Below are positions 16,701-23,891 of a DNA stretch of 64,000 bases, one piece after another. Numbering within the stretch: position 1 is the stretch's first letter; each line of letters begins with the position of its first letter. Under the pieces are notes generated by a model. The model searched no databases, had not been told where the DNA came from, and saw only the letters and a program-made list of their open reading frames with translations. Position numbers and translations under genes: made by a program. Origin of the DNA: Cellvibrio sp. KY-YJ-3 (GTDB lineage: Bacteria > Pseudomonadota > Gammaproteobacteria > Pseudomonadales > Cellvibrionaceae); the NCBI RefSeq assembly GCF_008806955.1, contig NZ_CP031727.1, positions 3,114,001 through 3,178,000 on the forward strand, read 5' to 3'.

Positions 16701-18158
16701 ATGAACGATGGAATTAAAAAAATTGTAATCGTTGGGCGGGACTTGGATGCGTGGATAACAGCCTTTTTCCTTAAGTCTGTACTCGATAAGTCCAGAGACT
16801 CATACGAAGTTACTTTAGTGGAGCTAGGGACGCTGTTAACAGAGCATGACATTTTTGCAGTTCTCCCTAGCTACAAAATGTTACACAAAACGCTAGGCGC
16901 TAATGAAGATAAATTACGCCAAACCGCAAAAGCTCGCCCTTTTTTTGGTCAGAGATTTACGGGTTGGAACCCGGAATTGCCAGAATTTTTCCATGCCTAC
17001 GATCGACTGGGTATAAATTTTAATGGTGTAGATTTCTTTCAGTATTGGATGAAAGCTGTTAACAATGGGCTGAAACTTCCTTTGGAGGATTTTTCTCTGG
17101 GGGTTGCGGCTGCCAAGCATGGCCGCTTTGTGGCTAGCACTGGGCAGGCCGACTTCTCTCATCTAGCGTATGGCTACCACCTAAGCGCTATTGAATATGT
17201 CAATGCAATCGCCCGGGCGGCGATGGAAGTAGGGGTAAAACGAGAGAATGGAAATATCATAACGATTAATAGAAACAATGATGTGATTGATTCTTTAAGC
17301 TTGGATGACGGAACGGTTCTTAAGGCTGATTTTTTTATTGATGCATCAGGTGCGGACGCATTATTGATAAATTCGTTAACGGATAATAATTTTGAAAGTT
17401 GGGAAGATTGGTTCCTGTGTGATCGAATCATTACTGCATCCAGCGCTCCTTTATCTCCTGCTCCAGCATTTAGTCAGGTCACTGCGTTTTCAAGTGGCTG
17501 GTGTGGTCTATATCCGTTAAACAACAGAACGGCCATTCAAACACTCTATTCTTCCCGTCATACAGATTTTTCCGGTGTTGTGGCAGAAATGAAAATGCGT
17601 GTAGGTGTGAATATTTCACAGGGAGTCGAGCGACCTATTAAATGCGGCATGCTAAGCCGACCATGGATTGGGAACTGTTTAGCTGTGGGAACTGCGGCAG
17701 CAAATATGGAGCCTTTGGATGCACTGCAAGAGCACTCGTTAGTTATAAGTATGGTTATGCTCAAACAGCTATTTCCAAACAGTAACGAATATCAAAATGA
17801 AAGGGATGTTTATAACAAAAAAATGCATTCTTTTATAGAGAACTTGAGGGATTTTCAGATTGTTCATTATGCGCTTAATTCCAGAGATGAGTTGTTTTGG
17901 GAGGCCTGTAAAAACCTTGAATTACCTCATGTTTTAAAAGAAAAGATTGATATTTTTAAGTGCTGTGGTTACGCCTCGGTCCGCGAGGATGAAACATTTC
18001 AAGAGGAGAATTGGATAAGTGTTTTCAATGGTCATGGGTTAGCTCCCGAGTTTTACAGCCCTTTGGTGGATAATATGAGTGATGATGAAATGATACAAAA
18101 CTTTCAAAAAATCTTGAGGATGATTAAAGAACGAATTAATTCTTCGCCGTTAGTGTAA
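16701..18158 (+). CDS. Degenerate tryptophan halogenase-like protein (catalytic motifs lost)
   Basis: 485 residues, clearly a paralogue of the preceding gene along its full length (similar segments around KADFFIDASGADALLINS, FESWEDWFLCDR and HYALNSRDELFWEAC). Each diagnostic motif is changed: GGGTAGW is GRDLDAW (residues 12-18), the GEATLP segment is FAVLPSY, the catalytic Lys79 position is Phe81, GWxWxIP is GWCGLYP, and EPLEST is EPLDAL. The frame is intact and 12 bp behind its partner, so it is kept by selection rather than decayed. It may bind a ligand or form a heterodimer with the first protein; enzymatic halogenation seems unlikely. Confidence 0.8.
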   Translation: MNDGIKKIVIVGRDLDAWITAFFLKSVLDKSRDSYEVTLVELGTLLTEHDIFAVLPSYKMLHKTLGANEDKLRQTAKARPFFGQRFTGWNPELPEFFHAYDRLGINFNGVDFFQYWMKAVNNGLKLPLEDFSLGVAAAKHGRFVASTGQADFSHLAYGYHLSAIEYVNAIARAAMEVGVKRENGNIITINRNNDVIDSLSLDDGTVLKADFFIDASGADALLINSLTDNNFESWEDWFLCDRIITASSAPLSPAPAFSQVTAFSSGWCGLYPLNNRTAIQTLYSSRHTDFSGVVAEMKMRVGVNISQGVERPIKCGMLSRPWIGNCLAVGTAAANMEPLDALQEHSLVISMVMLKQLFPNSNEYQNERDVYNKKMHSFIENLRDFQIVHYALNSRDELFWEACKNLELPHVLKEKIDIFKCCGYASVREDETFQEENWISVFNGHGLAPEFYSPLVDNMSDDEMIQNFQKILRMIKERINSSPLV

Positions 18159-18187
18159 ACCTGAAATTTACTTTTATTTGAGAATAA

Positions 18188-20215
18188 ATGATGTTGAAAA
18201 AATTATTATTGTTGGTGATATCTACAATTCCTATGTTGGCTTTTGCCGATACCTATAACCTAAGCTCACCTAATGGCAGGATTTCCGTTGCTCTTGAAAA
18301 TGGCGAAAAAGGGTTAAGCTACAGCGTTAAAGTCGATAATAAGTCCATTATTGAAGATTCTGCCCTTGGGCTGATAATTGATGATGCACCGCTGGGCGGT
18401 GCCAAAATGAATTTCCTGGGAGAGACGCGAGGTGAAGTTCGTGACTCGTTTGAATTGTTTGCCGGGCGCGCCAAACAAGTGAAGGATTTCTATAATTCTG
18501 GTCTGTTTCAATTTGCTTCTGCGAGCGAGAAAAAATTGAAATTGAATCTGGCTGTAAGGATTTATGACGAGGGCGTTGCTATTCGTTACATACTGCCGAA
18601 TCAAGCGGGTTTAAAAACATTCACCATCCAAAATGAACTCACTCGTTTTTCATTTGCTGCCGATTACACCTGTTACGGTTTAAATCTGGGTAAGTTTGCA
18701 AATAGTCACGAAGGTGAGTTTGATCCAATAAAGTCATCATTTATTCGTGAACACAACCTTTACGATAATCCGTTGGTGTGTAAAACGGGAATAGGGCAAG
18801 GCGTTTTTGCGCTGGCGGAATCTGATGTGCGTGATTATCCCGGCAGTTGGTTTATGGGCCGCGGTGACGGCGGTTGGGGAGTTGATATCAAACTGACGCC
18901 GCGTTTTGATTCCCGTCCAGATGGACTTGAAAAAGCGGCAGTGCGCGCGACTATGTCTGCTGCTGGTGTGCAGTCACCCTGGCGGGTAATTATGCTTGGC
19001 GATACGCCCGGCAGTTTGACTGAATCTTCCTTAATTGCTGCGCTTGGCGCTCCTTCCGAAGTAAAAGACACCAGTTGGATCAAGCCAGGCAAGGTAGCCT
19101 GGGATTGGTGGAACGATAATCAGGTGGTGCTTGAAGGTACAGATGTCAAACCGGGAATGAATACCGAAACTTATAAGGCCTATATCGATTTTGCGGCAAC
19201 TCTCGGGCTTGAATACATTCTTATCGATTCCGGGTGGCATGAAGGCGCCGCTTGGACCAGCTCTCCCGGTGCAGACTTGATAAAACCCATTCCAGCGATG
19301 GATATGCCCGAGATTTTTCGTTATGCCAAAAGTAAAAATGTTGGCGTTTGGCTGTGGGTTCAATGGCAGCAATTGGATTGGCAAATGGAAGAGGCGCTAA
19401 GCACTTACAACAAATGGGGTGTGAAAGGCATTAAAGTGGATTTTATGGATCGTTCAGATCAGGAAATGGTTGCCTATTACCATAAGCTGCTACAAATGAC
19501 GGCCAAGTACAAAATTATGGTTAATTTACACGGTGCCTATCCACCCAATGGATTGGTTAGAACCTATCCTCACTTTTTAACGCAGGAAGGTGTAATGGGC
19601 GCGGAATACAACAAGTGGAGCGCGCGCGTGACAGCGACACACAACGTTACACTTCCATTTACTCGAATGATCCTTGGGCCAATTGATTACACGCCGGGCG
19701 GATTCCGCCACACCACACCGGAGGAGTTTCCAGCGCTTCGTCGCAATACTTTGCCTTACGTAAAAACAACACGTGGACATGGCTTGGCAATGTTTGTTGT
19801 TTATGACAGCCCGTTACAAATGTTGGCAGATTCGCCAATTACCTATAGCAAGACGGATGGCAAATGGCCGCAACCTGAAAACGAGTGGGCTGATGGTTTG
19901 GAATTCATAAAGGATGTACCCGTAACTTGGGATGAAACCAAAATTATTCAGGGGGATATTGGGCAATACATTATTTCTGCTCGTCGGAAAGGAAGTGATT
20001 GGTATATAGGTGCCATGACTAACGAGATGGAGCGCAATGTGAAAGTGCCGCTGGACTTTCTGGGGGAAGGACTTTACACAGCAGTCATTTGGGAGGATGG
20101 AAAGAACCCCTCCTCAGTTGTTAAAAAACAGGTAAATGCGCGTTCGCATAAACACAGCCTTAAATTGTCCTTGGCTCCTTCAGGAGGTGCGGTAGTTCAA
20201 CTGAAAAAGCAGTAG
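18188..20215 (+). CDS. GH97 alpha-glycosidase (retaining, alpha-galactosidase-like)
   Basis: 675 residues with signal peptide (KKLLLLVISTIPMLAFA). GH97 has an N-terminal beta-supersandwich (here ~25-290), a TIM barrel (from KVAWDWWNDNQV to ~560) and a C-terminal beta domain. The barrel holds LIDSGW, VWLWVQWQQLDWQ, GVKGIKVDFMDRSDQE and the conserved TQEGVMGAEYNKW. Asp418 in KVDFMD takes the place of the Asp nucleophile of retaining GH97 enzymes such as Bacteroides BtGH97b, whereas SusB-type inverting enzymes lack it. So alpha-galactosidase or a related retaining activity is the best guess. It closes the receptor operon, 29 bp after the second halogenase-like gene. Two adjacent ATGs are possible starts. 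Confidence 0.88.
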   Translation: MMLKKLLLLVISTIPMLAFADTYNLSSPNGRISVALENGEKGLSYSVKVDNKSIIEDSALGLIIDDAPLGGAKMNFLGETRGEVRDSFELFAGRAKQVKDFYNSGLFQFASASEKKLKLNLAVRIYDEGVAIRYILPNQAGLKTFTIQNELTRFSFAADYTCYGLNLGKFANSHEGEFDPIKSSFIREHNLYDNPLVCKTGIGQGVFALAESDVRDYPGSWFMGRGDGGWGVDIKLTPRFDSRPDGLEKAAVRATMSAAGVQSPWRVIMLGDTPGSLTESSLIAALGAPSEVKDTSWIKPGKVAWDWWNDNQVVLEGTDVKPGMNTETYKAYIDFAATLGLEYILIDSGWHEGAAWTSSPGADLIKPIPAMDMPEIFRYAKSKNVGVWLWVQWQQLDWQMEEALSTYNKWGVKGIKVDFMDRSDQEMVAYYHKLLQMTAKYKIMVNLHGAYPPNGLVRTYPHFLTQEGVMGAEYNKWSARVTATHNVTLPFTRMILGPIDYTPGGFRHTTPEEFPALRRNTLPYVKTTRGHGLAMFVVYDSPLQMLADSPITYSKTDGKWPQPENEWADGLEFIKDVPVTWDETKIIQGDIGQYIISARRKGSDWYIGAMTNEMERNVKVPLDFLGEGLYTAVIWEDGKNPSSVVKKQVNARSHKHSLKLSLAPSGGAVVQLKKQ

Positions 20216-20227
20216 CTTCTCTACCTC

Positions 20228-20267
20228 GCCACAACCGTAACTATTGATACGGTTGTGGCTTATTTTT
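20228..20267 (+). terminator. Terminator of the receptor-GH97 operon
   Basis: A perfect 12-bp stem GCCACAACCGTA/TACGGTTGTGGC with an 8-nt loop is followed by TTATTTTT. Confidence 0.88.
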
Positions 20268-20542
20268 AGGGTTATTCGCATCTTTTAATTCCCAACCTAT
20301 AATTACTTAGATCCTTAATCAGGGTTGACGGCACGGTCTGTGATGAAACGGGTTGGGTTTAGATTGGTTTAGATTAGTATATTTTTCTATATGCCAATTT
20401 GGCTTGTGCGGGTTTTCATATAATATAAAATTATAAACCTGTTCTGGATCGCCGATTCCCGGTTTTTCATCTATGAATAATATTAATAAAAGTATAGGCG
20501 GCGCTTGTTTTCTACTTCACAAGCTTCTCGTAGAGGTGAAAC
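20268..20542 (+). other. AT-rich intergenic region upstream of the AraC regulator
   Basis: 275 bp with several AT-rich hexamers (for example around 20410-20440) suitable for a promoter. No ATAACAA pair and no gene were found, so the regulator may not control itself through the same sites. Confidence 0.5.
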
Positions 20543-21676
20543 TTGGCAAGTAATAAGTGGTTACAATCAAAAATCTTATCTTTTTATGTTGTTCTGCTAT
20601 TGGTCAGCGTGATCGGATTCTTTATTTGTTATCAATATTCATACTCAACGTTAACAATTTTTCCGGAAAAAAACTCTCCGTATAAATGGTCATTAACCTC
20701 ATGGAATGATGAGTATTCAGTGATTTCACACGAGAATAATTCCTCGTCGTTAATCGCAAATTTCAAATTATCCAAAAAATCCCAGTGGTTTGGCGCGGGC
20801 ATTGCTATCAACTTTGACCAAAATGTTGGTCGCGTCGTAGATTTTTCAGAATTTACAAAAGCGCGAGTGTTATTAAAGTGCTCTCCATCGAATACTTTGT
20901 ATTTTGGTCTATCGATGGAGGATGAAAAAGTTACCGAGAAAGGAATCCCGCTAACCTACAGAAATGCAGGTGCGCATATAAATTGCGATAGTGAATGGAG
21001 TGAAGTTGAAATTAACCTCGACTCGCTGGAGGTTCAAGTATGGTGGTTGCATAGGTTTGGTTTTAAGGCATCTGAAAAAGCCTATGACTTGAGGAAAGTC
21101 ATTCGAATTTACCTTGAGGCAGCTTATGAGAGTCCTGTGGATATAGAATCCAATCTTTATGTTTCAGGGATATCTTTTGTCGGCAGAAAAGAGGGGATAT
21201 TACTAAATTTTACTTTAGTCATGCTTGCAATATGGGTGCTGAGTGGCGCTTGGATCATAAGATCACAATTAAAGCCCAAGCCGCTGGAACAGGAAATCTC
21301 ACCGCAGTTGCAATATGAACCACTTGATTTTAACCCGGCAAGAGAGCGTGATAAACAAGCTATTTTTGAATACATCGCGAAAAATTTTGCTAACCCGGAG
21401 ATTGATATTGAGTCTGTTACCAAGGCGGCAGGAGTAAGTCGCACCAAAGTAAATGATATTTTGAAGGCGGAATATGGAACTACTTTTACCAATCACATTA
21501 ACAAACTGAGGTTGGTTGAGGCATCAAGGTTACTGGCTGAAAAACCGGATGCACACATCACTGAAATTGCCTATTTAGTCGGTTTTAAAAATATCTCGTA
21601 TTTCAATAAGCTATTTAAAGAGCAGTTTGGTTCAACCCCTAAAGAAGTCAGGGGAAAAGCTGCGAAAGAAAATTAG
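20543..21676 (+). CDS. Membrane-spanning AraC-family transcriptional regulator
   Basis: 377 residues. The start is TTG at 20543 with a strong ribosome site (AGAGGTG, 5-6 bases away); no ATG lies nearby. Order: membrane segment ~11-30, extracytoplasmic domain ~31-215 with a carbohydrate-binding-like flavour (NNSSSLIANFKLSKKSQWFG, FSEFTKARVLLKC, LYFGLSMED), second membrane segment (LLNFTLVMLAIWVLSGAWII), a linker, and the AraC double helix-turn-helix ~270-370, ending with the signature IAYLVGFKNISYFNKLFKEQFGSTPKEVR. It would sense a periplasmic sugar signal and regulate transcription directly at the membrane. It lies between the receptor operon and the GH29/GH74 genes, which carry candidate operators. 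Confidence 0.85.
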   Translation: MASNKWLQSKILSFYVVLLLVSVIGFFICYQYSYSTLTIFPEKNSPYKWSLTSWNDEYSVISHENNSSSLIANFKLSKKSQWFGAGIAINFDQNVGRVVDFSEFTKARVLLKCSPSNTLYFGLSMEDEKVTEKGIPLTYRNAGAHINCDSEWSEVEINLDSLEVQVWWLHRFGFKASEKAYDLRKVIRIYLEAAYESPVDIESNLYVSGISFVGRKEGILLNFTLVMLAIWVLSGAWIIRSQLKPKPLEQEISPQLQYEPLDFNPARERDKQAIFEYIAKNFANPEIDIESVTKAAGVSRTKVNDILKAEYGTTFTNHINKLRLVEASRLLAEKPDAHITEIAYLVGFKNISYFNKLFKEQFGSTPKEVRGKAAKEN

Positions 21677-22020
21677 CTGCATTGTTTATATTCTGATCTC
21701 CTTATCTTTCATCGTCTGGCCTACCTCTGTAGGCCGTGACGGTTATAAACTCCCTCCATTATTTATCCAGTAATAGACGTAAGCCATCGACACAAAAAAT
21801 ATTTTGTTGATTAACGTATGTTTTGTCTTTTTTTAATAACAAAAGATCTAATAAAAATAACAAAATAAAATTTTTCAAAAAAATTCTGCTGTTTTCGTTT
21901 AAATTTTAATATTAATTGCATTAAAGTCGGCGATTGATTCGATGATTGCGTCATTCGCTGTGCAGCAGCAGATGATTCCTATTATCCGTTTGTATCGCCG
22001 TTTGTAGTTTGGGGTTTTCC
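21677..22020 (+). other. Intergenic regulatory region upstream of GH29
   Basis: 344 bp. A short hairpin GGCCTAC-CTCT-GTAGGCC (21718-21735) follows the AraC gene but has no T-run. The 21-bp operator pair lies at 21836-21863, in a very AT-rich stretch (21820-21930). No gene is seen. Confidence 0.6.
21836..21863 (+). promoter_or_regulatory. Candidate AraC-type operator upstream of GH29
   Basis: Two identical ATAACAAAA half-sites begin at 21836 and 21857, 21 bp apart in direct orientation, about 160 bp upstream of the GH29 start. This is the cleanest copy of the motif in the window. Confidence 0.65.
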
Positions 22021-23532
22021 ATGAAAAATAGATTAATAACCACCTTGGCATTAATTTCCACGGTTCTTTGTGCATCAACGAGTGTCGCTAATGACCATAA
22101 ACTTCCTTCTGCTGTGGCATTTACGCCTGACACTCTGGAGAAATATGAAACGCCGTTATGGTTTAAAGATGCCAAGCTGGGTATTTGGTCGCATTGGGGG
22201 CCTCAGGCGGTTCCTCGGATTGGAGATTGGTATGCACGCTTTATGTATGTCCCCGGCACGCCTCAGTACGACCATCATGTTAAAAATTACGGCCACCCAT
22301 CCAAGGTTGGCTACAAAGACATAATTCCGCTCTGGAAAGCCGAGAAATTTGAACCCGATGCTTTGATGAAGCTTTATAAAGAAGCTGGCGCAAAATATTT
22401 TGTCAGCATGGCGGTGCATCACGACAATTTTGATTTATGGAACTCCAAACACCACAAATGGAATTCGGTGAATATGGGTCCTAAACGGGACATAGTGGGT
22501 GACTGGAAAAAGGCGGCAAAAAAACAGGGCTTGCATTTTGGTGTGTCAGAGCACTTGGGTGCCAGCTACAGTTGGTTTGCGCCTAGCCACGGTTACGATC
22601 AATTCTGGCCTTTGAATGGTGTAGGTTATGACGGCGAGAACCCGGAGTACGCTGATTTGTACCACTCTGGTAAAGACAAGCCTTATCGCGATTCCAGAAC
22701 CTGGTATACCGATAATCCTGAATCACAAAAGAACTGGCTGTTAAGGGTTACCGATCTTATTGATCAATATAATCCGGATTTGCTCTATACCGACGGGGGA
22801 ATTCCTTTCGGTGAAGTAGGGCGCTCGCTTGTCGCCGATTATTATAATAAAAACATAAAAAAGAACGGTGGTCGCTTGGAGGCTGTCTATAACCATAAAA
22901 ATATAGGCTCGGGAGAATTTATTTTAAAAGCCGGCGTTCAGGATATAGAGCGTGGTGTTATGGACGGAATTAGTCCCTATCCATGGCAGACAGATACCTC
23001 GAATGGAGATTGGTACTACAACGATAATCATGGCTACAAGAGCAGTGCCCAAGTCATCCATATGCTCACAGATATCGTTAGTAAAAACGGAAACTTGTTG
23101 CTCAATATTGTTCAGTATCCGGATGGAAGTTTGCCGCCTGAATCGCAACTTTTACTCAAAGAAATGGCGGCTTGGATTAAGGTTAACGGTGAGGCAATTT
23201 ATGCAACCAGACCTTGGAAGATCTACGGTGAAGGGCCAACAGCTGCCGCTGCTGGGCATTTTAAAGAGGAAGATAACTATACGGCCCAAGATATTCGTTT
23301 TACCACCAAAAACAATGTGCTTTATGCAACCACTCTTGCAGAACCTTCTGGGCAAATAAAAATCCTTTCTTTGGGCACGAGCAGCAAACTTCTGGATAAG
23401 AAAATTAAGGATGTTCGCATGCTTGGGTACAATAAGAAGCTTGAGTGGCGTCAGGAGAGTGATCATTTATTGGTAATTCTGCCAGAAAAACTACCTACGC
23501 CTTTTGGATCAAGCTTAAAAATAAGCTTTTAA
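22021..23532 (+). CDS. GH29 alpha-L-fucosidase, exported
   Basis: 503 residues from the ATG at 22021 (a TTG 12 bases earlier is less likely). Signal peptide: TTLALISTVLCASTSVA. GH29 signatures follow in order: LGIWSHWGPQAVP, the substrate-binding HHDNFDLWNSKHHKWNSV, SEHLGASYSW, and NPDLLYTDGG with the nucleophile Asp258. The C-terminal ~90 residues (from about 400) form the usual beta-sandwich. It removes terminal alpha-L-fucose, for example from fucogalactoxyloglucan, probably in the periplasm. It has its own operator pair upstream and its own terminator, so it is likely monocistronic. Confidence 0.92.
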   Translation: MKNRLITTLALISTVLCASTSVANDHKLPSAVAFTPDTLEKYETPLWFKDAKLGIWSHWGPQAVPRIGDWYARFMYVPGTPQYDHHVKNYGHPSKVGYKDIIPLWKAEKFEPDALMKLYKEAGAKYFVSMAVHHDNFDLWNSKHHKWNSVNMGPKRDIVGDWKKAAKKQGLHFGVSEHLGASYSWFAPSHGYDQFWPLNGVGYDGENPEYADLYHSGKDKPYRDSRTWYTDNPESQKNWLLRVTDLIDQYNPDLLYTDGGIPFGEVGRSLVADYYNKNIKKNGGRLEAVYNHKNIGSGEFILKAGVQDIERGVMDGISPYPWQTDTSNGDWYYNDNHGYKSSAQVIHMLTDIVSKNGNLLLNIVQYPDGSLPPESQLLLKEMAAWIKVNGEAIYATRPWKIYGEGPTAAAAGHFKEEDNYTAQDIRFTTKNNVLYATTLAEPSGQIKILSLGTSSKLLDKKIKDVRMLGYNKKLEWRQESDHLLVILPEKLPTPFGSSLKISF

Positions 23533-23583
23533 AAATTTGCGTAAATCCGAATATTAACAATAACCCCTATGTTTGACTGTTTG

Positions 23584-23617
23584 GGCCTGCCGGAAATATC
23601 CGGTAGGCCTTTTTTTT
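23584..23617 (+). terminator. Terminator after GH29
   Basis: Stem GGCCTGCCGGA/TCCGGTAGGCC (one G-U pair), loop AATA, followed by eight T residues. Confidence 0.9.
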
Positions 23618-23618
23618 A

Positions 23619-23646
23619 GTAACAAGTTTTAGAAAAATTCTAATAA
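23619..23646 (+). promoter_or_regulatory. Candidate AraC-type operator upstream of GH74-1 (degenerate)
   Basis: GTAACAA (23619-23625) and CTAATAA (23640-23646) are 21 bp apart, in the same orientation as the better pairs upstream of GH29 and GH74-2. It directly follows the GH29 terminator. Confidence 0.45.
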
Positions 23647-23891
23647 TAATTTTTAGTTGTAGTTATTTTTACTTGTTTTTAATTCCGGTTGGTTTCAGTG
23701 AGGTAGCATCCTAACGTCGTTTACTGCGTAAGCGACTGGAACGATTTTCTCCCCTTAGCAGGGAAGCTGTTTTATCAGGTGTAGTTCGGATAGGTATCTA
23801 TGATTTTGCTTGCTGACTACATCTGCTTTTTCTTCTGGATGTTCTGTATTTCCAAAAACGATTTGCGTTACTGAATCCAAGGATACTAATA
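23647..23891 (+). other. Leader region of GH74-1
   Basis: 245 bp without a gene. A small stem GTCGTTTAC-TGC-GTAAGCGAC (23716-23736, one T-G pair) is present. No T-run and no recognised RNA family. Confidence 0.45.

Noticed and set aside
21718-21735. Hairpin after the AraC gene as terminator
   Set aside because: The 7-bp stem has no T-run after it; not enough to call a terminator.
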